NCBI GenBank assembly: GCA_036850595.1
Contig: CM072158.1
Coordinates: 11,609,422-11,673,421, forward strand
Source: Rhyacichthys aspro
Lineage: Eukaryota > Chordata > Actinopteri > Gobiiformes > Rhyacichthyidae
Direction: 5' to 3'
Length of the DNA stretch: 64,000 nucleotides
Below, piece after piece: positions 1-12,655 of the stretch; position 1 is the stretch's first letter, and every line of letters starts with the position of its first letter. The notes beneath the pieces are model-generated. The model was not told the origin of the DNA. It saw only the letters and a program-made list of their open reading frames with translations, and ran no database searches. The position numbers and the translations under genes are program-made.

Positions 1-1164
1 TGAAAGGACTGTAGCTCAAACTAAATAAATTACTTAAACATGCGTGAATGAAACAAAACACAACTTTGGGTATGTGTTTAAGGTAGAAACAATGTTAGAA
101 CATGGTTAAAAGCTCAGAAAAGTCGATTTAGCATAATATGGGACCTTTAACTATTTATTGTGTTTGTATTGCTTTCTGTCAAACTCATCGCACAGGGCCA
201 TATCTGGTCCTTAGCAATCATTTTATCCACCTCTAAAGATAATATGTGACAAATGTAACCAATTGTCCACTGCTGATAATAGTACTGATGATGAAATAAA
301 AAGCCATGAAACCAAATAAAAAAGACAAACAGAACTCCGAAAAGTAACAATATAAAGCACAAACCAAAGTGACTTTTAGCCCCAAAATATATATATTCTC
401 GTAATCCTTCAATGGTTCTTAGACATGAGATCAGTAGAATCATGCCTATCTCACTAACACAGTATAGAAATGTATTGCTTGAAAGGATCACATTTATCCT
501 AGAAATAGTGGAATATTGCTGAAGATGAAAAAAATTATGCTAAAAATTAATAGTATTAAGAGCTCAATGACTCAATAACATTATACACTTACACGTGTTT
601 TAGAAAGCTGGCTAATTCTTTAATTTTACTAATATGTTTTCCTTTATCAAATTGAGTCAGACACTGCTTTTTTAGGTGTTGCCAGTGTGTGTTTGTCTAC
701 CATCAATAATGCAGGTCAAATATGCAGTCGATAAACTGGATTGTTCTGTGGTGCGCACGGAGAGAATAATAAATATTGAACACTTTAAATCTCACCTGGA
801 GGGTTTCTTCTAGTATTGAAAATGCTTTGTAGTGAAAAAGCAAGGTGCAAACAGGAGATACTTTGATTTTATTCTGCTCATGTTTTAATCTGAGTGTCTA
901 ATCTCCCAATGAATAATTTGTAACCAAACTGTGTTCACTCTCCTTTATTGATGATGACATGATGTGTTGGATAGAATAACAAAAGTCACTGTGAGTAAGA
1001 TGTCGGTGCTAAAACTTGGGCAGTTTTTCAAAGGGTGTCATCATGTTAACGGGATAATAAATTCAAGACCAGACTCCGATATCTGTTCCAATCTGATGCT
1101 TCAACTTATGCTGCTCAGTTCATTTCTGGTTGTCCATTTTATGTTTTGTTTTTTTTATACTCAG
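1..1164. other. mrpl3 upstream intron, AT-rich
   Basis: No exon is supported here. The first mrpl3 exon in the window starts at 1165, in mid-protein. I searched this stretch for the preceding mrpl3 exon (the segment that ends just before the VQDCHV motif) and did not find it, so the 5' half of the gene lies left of the window. An open frame on the minus strand at 147-491 has no family resemblance and no splice context, and I treat it as chance. Confidence 0.5.
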
Positions 1165-4100
1165 GTTCAGGATTGTCATGTAATAAAGCACCTCTCCAAA
1201 GAAGATTATGATGGACACACAGCTGCCCTGTTGGTTGGAGGAAAAAACGTATCACCGTTCCATGTAAGAAATAGTCTTTAATCACCTTTTTCACAATAAA
1301 GTCCTGAAGAGAATTAAAGTGAGAAAGCTGTGTTTGAAAGAGGGAAGTTTAAATAAATTATCTAAAGTTGTGTTGTACAGTTTGAGAGTGGCTGCATCTT
1401 GATGAGGACACAAGTCTAAATATCTCAGCCTCTGCAGCACCAACTTATCGCCTCTGTGTGCCTTAGTGTTATAAGAGAACAGCACTAAATCACTGGAATA
1501 CTAATTGGAGAATAAATGTTTAGCTTCAGGCACAGTTTCAAATGAACTATGCAAAACAGCAGTCAGAAAATATTTACCATCAGCTATTACCCTGACAAAA
1601 ATGTATGCATGTAATAAAGTAATTGTCCTCAGATAGCTGACAATCATATCACAATAATTTAATCTTAAATATAAAATTTCTCCCTTTTACTATGCATATT
1701 TTTCACTGAAGCGAGCTTGGTGTCACTTGCATGAAAAATTTCTTAGATTTGTATGAGGTTCCTCTAGTTAACAAAAAAATCAAGGAAACAGAATAACAAA
1801 TCAAAGAAGCTGGCCTTAACTGTTTCACCTGAATATGTATTTTCTATTGGGTATTACTAAATTAGCTACATATAATATGACCTAATAATTGTGGCAGCTT
1901 TATAGAATCATAACTGTATTTTGTCCTTTCACCTTAGCATAACTGGCTTTATATTACTTCTCAGTCAGGAAATGATAGTCGCCCACAAACCGCCTGTGAC
2001 TTTTATATCTCTCAGCTGTCTAAACAAATGCATCAGTGAGATTTTTATTGCTGCTGTGTTCCACTAACGGTGACAACCCCACTTCATCTAAAAGTAACTG
2101 TGATGGCCGTAATCAACTCTAAATCCCATTATTGCCTGGACTGTCAGAACTCTATCACCGAAGACTGTGCTGACAGAGAATACATCAGCTTGTTGGGTTA
2201 TTCTGTCAGCAACAAACAAGCCAGTTTGCTTTTAAAAAGCCATATCTATCTTCATCCATCTATAATGATAAAACAGGCTCTGATTTATTCATTAACTCTG
2301 GACAGATATTCAATGTCTATGTTGAGATTTCACTCTGAATGCCTCTGATGTGCCCACAATGCACTTCAGTTGGAGTCTGTGAAAGTGAGGCTCTTTGGCA
2401 TGCTGCTTTTCAGTCAACAGAAGGGGGAGAGAGTGGAATTTGAGGGAATGAGAAGAGAGGGAGCCAAGCGAAGGCAAATGTCAGACTTTCGCTGCCAAGT
2501 GTGCATGCGTCTGTTCGCATATGTGTGTCTTTGGCTTCAGTATAGTTGTAACAGACCCTTGGCTAATTTGAAAATGCAAAAGTCCAACTGCTGCCAGATG
2601 CTTGCTTGTCTTTTTTTTCCATCCATAACCTGCTTTTATCACTTGACTGACAGAGGTCTGAATCAGAAATGGAGATGTTCAGGAATGCAGGAGTCCCACC
2701 AAAACAGAAAGTCACCACCTTTAAAGTCTCGGATAATGCACTCATCAAGCCAGGTATATCTATGTCTGTGTCAGGCACTGCAGTCTAATATCCAACAGTG
2801 AGGTTTAATGTCCATTTGTGTGTTCAGGCACTCCCCTATACGCAGCACATTTCCGGCCGGGCCAATATGTGGACGTTACAGCAAAAACGTAAGTGCCATT
2901 CTATCAGATTTTCTTGGCTGACAGATTTTCTTAGCTTGCTACATACACTCTATAAAAATACTCACATTCAACCCCAAAAGCTGAATTAACAAAGACTGTA
3001 ATGTACTTTTGTGTGTAGGATAGGTAAAGGCTTCCAAGGTGTAATGAAAAGATGGGGGTTCAAAGGTCAGCCAGCAACCCATGGCCAAACCAAAACTCAT
3101 CGGAGGCCGGGAGCTTCGGGACCAGGAGGGGTAACACATACTTTCATGTTCTCACTTACTGTGCGAGATTCTTATCCAAGCCAGATATGAACAGTTGGCT
3201 TTCTCTAATCCAGTAATGTGAGTGTGTGTTCTTCATCTGCGTCCAGGATCCAGCCAAAGTTTGGAAAGGAAAGAAGATGCCTGGCAAGATGGGCAACATC
3301 TACAGAACGGCTTATGGGCTAAAGGTGCAAGCTTATGTCGGGGTTTGAATGTCCTTGATTGTAATTTCAGTTCAGTATTCCCTTATGTGCTTACTCCTCT
3401 CTCTCTCTCTTCAGATATGGAGGGTCAATACCAAGTATAATGTGCTTTATGTACACGGCTCCGTCCCCGGCCATAAAAACTGCTTACTGAAGGTAAAATA
3501 ATCATATGCACACCCGGAGTGAAGTTTAATGTGGAAGGCCAATTCAAATGCTTAGCGTTAAGGTGGAGACAGGTGACCTTGTACCTGTAAAGCGCCATCA
3601 CAGATGCAAGACAGTGTGATCCATCTTCATCAACACTGTGCTGGATCAGCAGCGTGTGTGGGGACCTTAATGATCTCAGTAATATCCCCAGCATCCATCT
3701 CCATACTCAGCATGTTGGCCTTGCATGCCGACAAACATGCACACACTACCTATTATTTGTTTTGCAGACAAGTGATAATGAATATAAATGTGTACTGCAT
3801 TTGTCTGGCTCAGCTTTTCTAAACATACTCACAGAGTTTTTGTCTGTCTGGGGGACATTACCCTGACATTGTATTAATTTCCCAGGGAGTCACCCCAGCC
3901 ACAAAATGTCTAACCTTAACCTAACCTCAAAACAACTCTTAAGTCTCATTGAATGATTTATGTTATGGAGACTTGACTTTTGTTCCCTTATGGGAGCCCA
4001 GCCACAGAAGTCATAAATGTATAAACAGATTTACAGCTACTTTGCTACTTTGTATTTGGTCGATGTCCATGAATAGATGGACTATTAATCAAGAAACATG

Positions 4101-4754
4101 GCTTAATCACATTTGTTTATTGTAATTTTTATTAATGTATGGCAATTTTATTTGAAAATAGGACTGCAGTTCTTTTAACTAAAGTTTTGTTATGGCTTCA
4201 TCCGGTTTCTTTTTATTTTTAACTTCTGTGCCATAGACATTTCTTATTATTTGCTCTGCAGACAATCTATATTGTTGAACCGGTAAATACTGTTATGAAC
4301 AAAGAAATCTGATTTGTGCCTTAGTTTTAGCTGTTTAAAATGCATTCCTCCGCAGAATTGCTTCATAAATCTGTTTTAAAGTTGTGTTGTGTATGTTGAT
4401 ATGGTGTATGCTGAAAAATGACTAAAAGCTTTGATGGTTTCTTATTTGCTTCTTGTACCTTTGCACAACTTGAAGCAAAAAACACTTACATGCTCATTGA
4501 TCATGTAAAGTCACTACATTTGGAAACCAGCGGAATTATTATAAGCTGGGGCCTTTATGTCATTAAATGATTTAAAAATTGTAATTAAATTTGAGTTTGT
4601 CATGTTGCAGATACGGGACACAGTGCTGCCAAACCGAAGCTCCACTCTGCTCAACCCGCCTTTCCCCACCTACTTCACAGAAGAGGACCTTGAGGAAGAC
4701 CTGTACGACGAAACCCTGTTTGTTCACACAGAACCATCCTTAGCACTCACATAA
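1165..4754 (+). CDS. mrpl3: Mitochondrial large-subunit ribosomal protein uL3m (3' part of gene)
   Basis: Seven exons are visible: 1165-1263, 2654-2753, 2828-2888, 3019-3130, 3247-3324, 3415-3492 and 4611-4754 (stop TAA). They join in frame to give the last 223 residues. The family signature is plain: VQDCHVIKHLSKEDYDGHTA, then GTPLYAAHFRPGQYVDVTAK, GKGFQGVMKRWGFKGQPATH, KMPGKMGNIYRTAYGLK, and an acidic end EEDLEEDLYDE. uL3m is a core protein of the mitochondrial 39S subunit, where it binds 23S-like rRNA near the peptidyl-transferase region. The N-terminal third, including any mitochondrial targeting peptide, is outside the window. The largest introns (1264-2653 and 3493-4610) hold nothing recognisable. 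An ATTAAA poly(A) signal lies at 4815-4820. The assignment rests on residue-by-residue recall of the human protein; length and spacing agree throughout. Confidence 0.96.
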
Positions 4755-4814
4755 CTAAGCACACTGCCCTTCTGTTTTATTGCCGCAAACCTCCAACTGT
4801 ATCTGTATTGTTTC

Positions 4815-4820
4815 ATTAAA
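4815..4820 (+). terminator. mrpl3 poly(A) signal (ATTAAA)
   Basis: An ATTAAA hexamer lies 60 bp after the mrpl3 stop codon. It is the first plausible polyadenylation signal; an AATAAA near 5006 could be a distal alternative. Confidence 0.5.
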
Positions 4821-6194
4821 TTAGTAAACTAAGTCCTCATCACGTTTTGACTGTATTTGTGTGAGTGATAAAAGAGTGCAGCTTGTCTGATCCAAGCGGT
4901 TATCCAGTTACTTTAGCCCCCCTTTTTGCTGAAACCATGGTAACTGTGGGAGTGATGATGTCACTAGAGGATCCCCAAGCACAAAGAGAGAAGAAAGACA
5001 ATGAAATAAAACAAGAGCGAGTCAGATTTGTTGGAAATGTGCAATATCTTTGCAGGACACAGACAAGGGCAGGCACTGGATGCAGATCTATGTTAAACTG
5101 TAATAGAAAAGCTATGAAGGCTGGGGTTCAGCAATAAGTGAGCAGGGGGTATGGGGCATGAAAGCAAATAGAAAAGGTGCAATAGAAAGGATGAGCTGGT
5201 GAAAGTGTGGAGGGCAACTAAAGGGAAGAGAACGAAAGGAAGGATGCAAGCTGACAAAGGCTGACATTTGTGCATAAGAGGATAAATGAGGACATTAATG
5301 TTGCAGCAGGAACTGCTGGGCCGTTAACGCTGTGTGTTTGTGTTGAGCACTGTTTAAATGAGAGAAATCTGCCTTGGGGGTGGGGGGGTCTGGTCCCCAC
5401 ATTTATAGGCAATAAATAATCAAACAGGAATCATGTCCTCCAAAGTGTGGAAGTCTTTCTGTGATTCTGTCCCTCGCTCAGTTTTATCTGCAATGTATCT
5501 GCCATATAATTGACAGCAGCAAAAACAAGGCTTTTGTTTGAACCGTTGACAAGCTGCGCTGATGCCTCATAGGGTACCCTGCCACAATTCACTAATTGAA
5601 CCAACACAGCACAATTGAAGATGTGCTTCTCTGATTTAGATAAAGATATAAGGTGATAATGCACTTTGTGACAATCACCGCCCTCTTCCACGCTACATGC
5701 CACAGCTCAGAGGTGTTTAAGGCAGCGGCAGCTTGTTTGAAATGGTAATGATATCGTTTGAAAGTCCTGCTCTGTGGAGTCTGTACATCATCAGGCTCAT
5801 GTGGGGGTGGACAAGAGGAGAGCAGAGAGGCAAGATGGGGGAGTCAGGGGGGTCGCTGCCTGTTAAAGCAGCAGAGCAAAAACACAAGACGATGAGCTCA
5901 GCCTGTTTTCTCAGCTCTTGCTCGTTCCTTACTTTTATTAGACTCATACTTAAGCTGAGCACATGGAGTGAAACAAGACCAGTAGTAGTTTGTAGCTACT
6001 CAGCCACAAATATGAACAAACCCACAGAAAAATGATCTATTAAATACAATAAATAAATACTCTCTGCATATTCATGAAATGAGAAAATGGTTCATTTGTA
6101 TTATATGAGCCAAGACACTACTCTCAAAAATGAGTTTAATAATTATTTTGGAGTGGATTAATCAGATTAACCATCATAAACGTAATTGTTATTT
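4821..6194. other. Intergenic, nothing recognised
   Basis: Mixed-composition DNA with several short chance open frames on both strands. None has a family resemblance or splice context. A run of G at about 5380-5390 is the only low-complexity feature. Confidence 0.4.
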
Positions 6195-7535
6195 CAGATT
6201 AAAGGGTTGCGTGGAAAACAATTCACATAAAAATACAGAATAATGAAAGGCTGAATTGTATTTATCTTATTGCCACAGTAATCTGGTTTAATAACAGGCA
6301 GAGCTATTTTATTATATTATTATCTGTTATTTCTATTTCTTTATTTCTATATTCTATATAAGTCGAAGGAAAACAGGCCTGACTTGTGCCAGGTGAAAAC
6401 TAGCTGCAGGAAAGTTGTATTTTACTCTACAGTCAATATCAATACACCTACTTTTCCAAAGATAAATGGGTTACTTTTCTGCTTTCTATAAATCTCCCCA
6501 CAAATGTGCCCCCATCAACTCCACCCCCTTCTTTTCTCATCTTGGCAAACTGTCTTACTGATCGTTTAAACGCTTTACATTTCCTGATTAAAGAGTTGGC
6601 TGCATTTTGGCTGAGTCAAAACATTTCAAAAGAAATTACTTGAGGAATGTGAGCAGAGGTCAGCCTTCAATACTCACCCAGGACTTGACACCTCACTTCT
6701 ATTTCCTTTAAAAAAAACTAAACCCACTCAGCCCTATTTTTCTTCCACCTCACACCCTCTGGTTTGTTTCATCACCAATGGACACAATGTTTTGTGTTGA
6801 AAAGGCCTATTGCATTATATCTTTTTAATTAATTATTTATGGGTTTTGTCAAAGAGAGTGAAAAAGGAAATGGGTTGGTGTTGTTGTTATGTCCAAGGGC
6901 AAACAGTTTAAAGAGTATGGCCATACAAAATGCTAAAATTCATCAGCAGAATGCTCGACAGCGGATATGGCTAAACATAAAAAAGGTTTTTAACGTTAAA
7001 TGTGGTTATTCTTGAGCTGTAAAATAAGCAAGTGAAGAGAGGTCCTATAATTATTCTATTATACTGTATGCATACAGTTCTGTTTTTTTCAGCACTAAAT
7101 GGGATTTTCTTATGGCTCACCTGATTCAATTTCTGCTCTAGCACTGCTTAGCTCTCTTGGTCTAATGGCTATTTGCTGTTATTTCCTCTATGATGCGTGA
7201 CGGGTGGGAGACCAGCAAACACTCATGACACAGCATCCTGAAGGAACTGGACTATCTATTGGGCGGCAAGTACCCCCTTCTGACTGCCAGTGGTGACAGG
7301 GACACTGGCAGAAGAGAAAAGAATCAGGATTTAACATCAAAATGAAAACATGAAAACCTTTTTATGAGATATTTTACTTCTGCCTTTTCAGAGCACTGTT
7401 TTACTGTTATTTGCGTCAAATCCAGTGACTCACACTGACGCATCCTTGGCCAAATGAATATCACTAAAGTTTTAATTACTTTGTATTTTGTGTTAACCAA
7501 GTCCTCAATAAGTCTCGCCGTCATCGTCAGGTTAA
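6195..7535. repeat. Tandem non-coding duplication, copy 1 (blocks A1+B1)
   Basis: This ~1.34 kb unit recurs downstream. Block A1 (about 6195-6690) matches 7536-8325. Shared landmarks are GGTGAAAACTAGCTGCAGG (6391 and 8059 region), AAAGATAAATGG, and GAATGTGAGCAGAGGTCAGC. Block B1 (about 6700-7535) matches 11670-12655. Landmarks there are CCTATTTTTCTTCCACCTC, GAGTATGGCCATACAAAATG, and the 253-bp near-identical core. The order A1-B1-A2-(spacer)-B2 means a tandem duplication of one A+B unit. I saw no terminal inverted repeats, transposase remnant or poly(A) tail, so this is not an obvious transposon. Confidence 0.8.
7095..7347. promoter_or_regulatory. Duplicated near-invariant non-coding core, copy 1
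   Basis: This stretch aligns without gaps to 12199-12451 with one mismatch that I could find (AAAC versus AAGC in the CAGCAA.CACTCATGACA context). Flanks in the same duplication carry many substitutions and indels. No reading frame is open across the whole core in both orientations with splice sites that fit a known gene. A duplicated conserved element (enhancer or ncRNA part) is the natural reading; recent gene conversion is the alternative. Confidence 0.45.
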
Positions 7536-8325
7536 AGGGTTGTGGAAAAAGCATTTCAGTTAAAAATACAGAATGAAAGGCTGCCAGATTTGTATTTCAG
7601 ATACCTGAAAAAACAAGGTCATATTTTCATAATAAATGATGTAACAGTACAAAATGACTCTATTCAGGGTTTAAAGGCATACCATAAGTAGACTCATTTT
7701 TTCCAGCTTTAATATATTGAAATCGTTGTCAAGAAACTGTCACTGAGTCGGCTTTAAGTTTTTTAAGAGTTGATATGCGAAGGCTGATGCAGATTTCTGA
7801 GCCGATTAAAGGATGATGATAATGAGATCTGCTTTCAAACACAAATCATTATGATTCATTCACAATGTTTTGCCAAAACTGATCTAACTCACGTATGTTG
7901 AAAAAGATCCAATAAGGGCCACTTACCGCCTCTGAAAATGAGGATTAAATAGCTCTGTATTCTAATAGCCATCACTGTCTGGTTTAATAACAGAGAGCAG
8001 ATTTGACAGCCTGCTCTCTATTTTACACAGTAAAAGGCATACAGGCCCAACTTGTGGCAGGTGAAAACTAGCTGCAGGTAAATTGCATTTTACTCTACAG
8101 CAAAACATATAGTTTTCTAAAGATAAATGGATTACTTCTCTTTTCTATAAATCCCCCTCCCGCCCCCTTGTTTTCTTGTCTTTTTGCTGATCCTTAAACA
8201 CTTTCCATTTCCTGATCAAAAAGTTGGCCACATTTCGCCTGAATCTAAACGTTTCCAAAATAAATTACTTAAGGAATGTGAGCAGAGGTCAGCATGCAAT
8301 ACTGACCCAGGACCTGACATGATGG
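7536..8325. repeat. Tandem non-coding duplication, block A2
   Basis: This is the second copy of block A1. It begins with the shared AAATACAGAATGAAAGGCTG landmark (copy 1: the same motif near 6232 with a small indel) and ends with GAATGTGAGCAGAGGTCAGC followed by CCAGGACCTGACA. It carries about 380 bp near 7600-7980 that is absent from, or strongly diverged in, A1. Confidence 0.75.
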
Positions 8326-11300
8326 ATCTACTGCTCTTCTTCTGCTGGCTCAACACATGAGAGATTGGATTTCCATTAGTGAAGAGGACAAACACACATA
8401 CATCTTCTCAACTACTGGTTTCCACACACACCTTCGAATGCATCTTTAGCCGGCAACAATTCCCTCTCCAACACTTCCCCCCTGCTCTGTCGCGACTTAC
8501 TTGTCAAGTTTACACACATAAAAGTATTGGCCTGACCTCCATCTCAGCACACATGGATGAGAATGTGCTTGTGTGTGTTGCATTATGAATTATTGAGTGT
8601 GTTATTTGAGGGACAGCTGGCTCTTGAGCACATTAACTCCCTCAGTCAGACATGCAGTTGTAAGTGTGTAGTGACAGGAGCGAGTGCCCAAACAGGAGAA
8701 AGGAAGGAAATCAAACAGTGTTAATGCAATTTCACACCAGCTTATTTCAGTAAGCAATGATATTCTCAAAGCATTGGGGACAATTAATTGGATGAATAAT
8801 ATTATATTCACCACAAGTTATTTATATTAGATTAGACATAATGGCAGTCGGCAAATAGATGAGCCAGGAGTGACATTTGAAGTTCATAAAAGTGTGACTG
8901 GTGAGTGGATTGTTCTGAGTCAAGCTCTTCCACTGCATCTTGCATGACATATTTGGTTTGTGTCGTGGCACATTTTCCTGACTGAAACAGCAGTGAATAT
9001 TAACTAGGGAGAGAAAGAGACTTTCCACCATGTGCTAAAACCAATATGGAGTCTGTAGTCGATACGGAATGATCTTTGCATGATGTGCTAATGGTGGATC
9101 ACAACACATATCCCTAAGCTGTCCTCCCGGTGGTCCTGCTGAGGTGAGCCCCTCCCAGTTGTGTGCACCTGCGTCTCATGAGCGCGTGCGTCTATTTTTG
9201 TTTGAAGCCCCCCCACCCACTTTGGCAAATTTGGGTTTCTTCCTTCCAGCACCACTGGGTGAGAGCAGGGTGCAGCCTTTAGGCCCCCACCTTTTCTCTG
9301 CAGGAGTTCCTACCCTCAACACTGCTGCCACTCTTTTCACTTGACATTATAAACACCTTATGCCCATCTTCTTGAGTTATTTTATTATATTTCAGACTTT
9401 CCCCTCAATTAGGACTGAAGACATCTCCACGGTAACTGCTTGAGCCTGAGAGCCTGAGAGTTGGGAACAATCCAGAAAGGGGGCTTTAGAATCCCAACAC
9501 ATTTGTAGTTTGGATGGCAAGTTAAAGCAGGTCACACGTTTGATGTGATTCATCAACCTTACCAGCAAATACCCTGTGCAATTTTGTAAGCTTTAAATGA
9601 GGCGTGGTGATAACTGGGAGGTAAATGTCAGCTTTTTTTCAAGCCGGAAACCTTCGCCACAAGAATGTGACCACAGGATATCGAGTAAATCAATATGGCA
9701 GCCGAGGGAGAACGATAGGTGAGTGGTGGCTGAGGGAGGGGACCCAGACAGTGATGTTACTAGAGGTGAATAGCAAAATTGACAAGCATGCCAAAGAGCA
9801 AAACTCTAATGGGAGATGAGTTAATTTTAACGCCTTCTCTTTCTGACCTTTGACCGTTCAGAGCAAGACGATAACATTGTAAGAAGAATGTGTCAGTTAT
9901 GTTACATAAGCAATCTTTTGTCATTTAAGGGACAGTTACTTTAACGCCCTGGATTGTGGCGAGCCAATACACAGTAGAAAGAAAATAAAATGCTCATCTG
10001 TACAATCACTGCAAATGGAACATGGTGACCCTCAGGGCTGAGCTTTCTTTCAATGCATGCCTTTTCCTGCACAGAAATACACAAAGTGATGACATTTCTC
10101 ACTCCTGAATGGAAAACCATTCACCATTCACTGTGAAGAGCAAACACAAAAGCAACAACAGGAGGGAAAGATGGAAAGTGGGTGCTTTTATGTCATTGTG
10201 AAGAATGATGTGCACAACATTTTAAAAACCTTTGACTAAAAGACTTCATATACTTCATATAGAGTGGAATCCCTATTTATGAAAGCTAATTAGGAAGATC
10301 TAATCATTTTGATCCAATTTGTAGATGACAGTAAACAAGCCTGAATGACATTTGTCAGAAATGACTGGAACCTAAATTGGGTTTTGTGTGAAAAAAGAAA
10401 CTGCCACATTCCTGCATTGTGTGGGTATGGCACTAATTATAAAAAGCTTCATAAGCGATGAAGGCATCTCAGGAGAGGTGGTGGTGAAGGTGGTGGTGGT
10501 GGGGGGTGTTATGTGGGTATATTAGAGACAGAAGGAGGGGGTGAGTGACAGAAAGAAGAAGAGAATTACATCTGTTTTGGGTCAGCAAAAATACTTTAAC
10601 AGCTTTACTTAAAGAGGCAGCAATGATGGTGCCAACTGGCAGTGTACTCTGAATACTACACTCTATTTACAGACTCACAGAGCAGAAAATAGTGTATGCT
10701 TCATGCAAAATCACTCATTAAAGGTGGGGTACGCATGTTGTCATTTTGTCAGTGTAAAAAGCCAATATGATTTCCTAAATTTTGTAAGATGAGTAGGTTT
10801 TTAACAGGTAGCAAGTCCAATAATACTTAGGCTAAAAAGCCATACTTTACATTATGATAATATTCATATATAGTACATACCTGTATCCTGGCTTGTATCT
10901 AAAGTTTTAGACATCACCAGAGATCATGCAGCAGTTATCTTTAAGATAACACTATCAATCATCACTGCATCATGTTGAATCAGCACTTGTTCCCATCTGT
11001 CGACACAAAGTGAATGCTAACGAAGACACACATCAGCGGTTTCTGAAGTGTCACTGGCTCCTACATGTACATACAGTAGAGTGGGGGGTTGCACAGTGGA
11101 CTGTGGAGCAACACTGACACTCTGTGGTTCACTGTGGAACTAGAAAGTGGGACCCACTTGGTAGGGGGTTGAAGCAGGTGATGTCTCACAGGAATAAAGG
11201 GTGAACAGACTGTGAAATTACACTCTTAAAAACATAAGAGTGTTTATGGATTGTAAACTGCTATGGTCAACCTCTGATTCCTCTTCTACAATAATCTGCA

Positions 11301-11669
11301 TGTTGACTTATAATCTGTTTTTAGCTATTATTAAATATTTGATGTTGTTTTGTCTTTTGTTCATCTTAAAGCCTTTTTGACTCAATAGTCTTTATGTCCT
11401 TTTGACCATGATCACCCACATGGTAAATATTTCATATGTTCGCTCAGCATTTGAGTGAGAGAAATGTGGTCTTTTTGTAGGCACTTTGCTTGCAACAGAT
11501 CTCAAAATCTTTCTTTTTATTGTCAAGCTTGACTGGCCTTCATATATGAATCCTGCAAAGATAGAAGAGTAAAGCTACATAGTCGTGACTGCTAAAGCTT
11601 TCCCTGAAGTCTGGCTGTGCGAGAAACATTCATCTAGTGACAAAAGCAGAAATGCAAAAATGTAGACCT
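8326..11669. other. 3.3 kb spacer interrupting the second duplication copy
   Basis: This sequence lies between blocks A2 and B2, which are adjacent in copy 1 (A1-B1). It is either an insertion into copy 2 or a segment lost from copy 1. No gene is supported. A short GGT-rich purine run lies at about 10478-10507. I found no terminal repeats or target-site duplication by eye at the two edges. Confidence 0.5.
10478..10507. repeat. GGT-type simple repeat
   Basis: A short imperfect (GGT)n run ending in a G run. Confidence 0.7.
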
Positions 11670-12655
11670 TACTTTTATTTCCTTTGAAAATAACTTCACC
11701 GTCTCGGCCCTATTTTTCTTCCACCTCACACCCTCTGGTTTGTTACGTAACCAATGGACAAAATTTTGTGCTGAAAAGACCTATTGCATTATATATTTTT
11801 TATTATTTACACTCTGCAACTTTTAAATATTAATGGGTTTCGTGAGAGGGTGAAAAAGGAAATGGGGTTGTTGTTGTTATGTATGGCAAACAGTTTAAAA
11901 GAGTATGGCCATACAAAATGCTAAAGTGCATCATCTGAACACTCTACAGGGGATAAGGCTGACCGTCAAAAGGTTTGAAAAACATGAAATATGGTTGATC
12001 TTGAATAATCTTGTCTAATAAATACAACATTAGTCTAACTTAAGTTTAAATGTAACCTGTCATATGGTATCCACAGGAGAATCTACGATTTTCAATTATT
12101 ATTATTATTGAAGCATTGCAAAATTATTTAAAACTGTAAAATAAGCGATCACAAGTTCTTAATGTACTGTACACATACATTTTCCATTTTTCTCAGCTCT
12201 AAATGGGATTTTCTTATGGCTCACCTGATTCAATTTCTGCTCTAGCACTGCTTAGCTCTCTTGGTCTAATGGCTATTTGCTGTTATTTCCTCTATGATGC
12301 GTGACGGGTGGGAGACCAGCAAGCACTCATGACACAGCATCCTGAAGGAACTGGACTATCTATTGGGCGGCAAGTACCCCCTTCTGACTGCCAGTGGTGA
12401 CAGGGACACTGGCAGAAGAGAAAAGAATCAGGATTTAACATCAAAATGAAACAAGAAGTGAACAAAATGAAAACCTATCTCTTTTGAGGAATGTTTTGCT
12501 TCTGCCTTTCCATAGCACCTTTTTACAGTTTTTTTGCATCAAATCTAGTGACTCACACTGATGCATCCTTGGCCAAATGAATATCACTAAAGTTTAAATT
12601 ATTTTGTATTTTGCATTAAACAAGTGCTCAGTAAGTTTCGTTGTCATCATAAGAC
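11670..12655. repeat. Tandem non-coding duplication, block B2
   Basis: This is the second copy of block B1. It opens with CCTATTTTTCTTCCACCTC near 11709 and contains GAGTATGGCCATACAAAATG near 11902. It then carries the near-invariant core (12199-12451). It ends around the shared AATGAATATCACTAAAGTTT segment and a diverged copy of the B1 end (AAGTTTCG.TGTCATC). Outside the core it has clear indels against B1, for example an extra ~40 bp TTATTATTATT-containing stretch near 12100. Confidence 0.8.
12199..12451. promoter_or_regulatory. Duplicated near-invariant non-coding core, copy 2
   Basis: Partner of 7095-7347 at a constant offset of 5104 bp, with one observed mismatch in about 253 positions. 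See that entry for interpretation. Confidence 0.45.

Noticed and set aside
147..491. 114-codon hydrophobic minus-strand open frame
   Set aside because: AT-rich DNA inside the mrpl3 locus, no homology recalled, no splice or promoter context; chance frame.
7095..7347. Core as a protein-coding exon (minus strand frame rich in Cys)
   Set aside because: A ~40-codon minus-strand frame exists but ends in a stop inside the core, and no partner exons or known family fit; a non-coding element is simpler.
6195..12655. Transposable-element origin for the duplicated blocks
   Set aside because: No terminal inverted or long terminal repeats, poly(A) tail, or reverse-transcriptase/transposase-like frame seen; the A-B order indicates a local tandem duplication.
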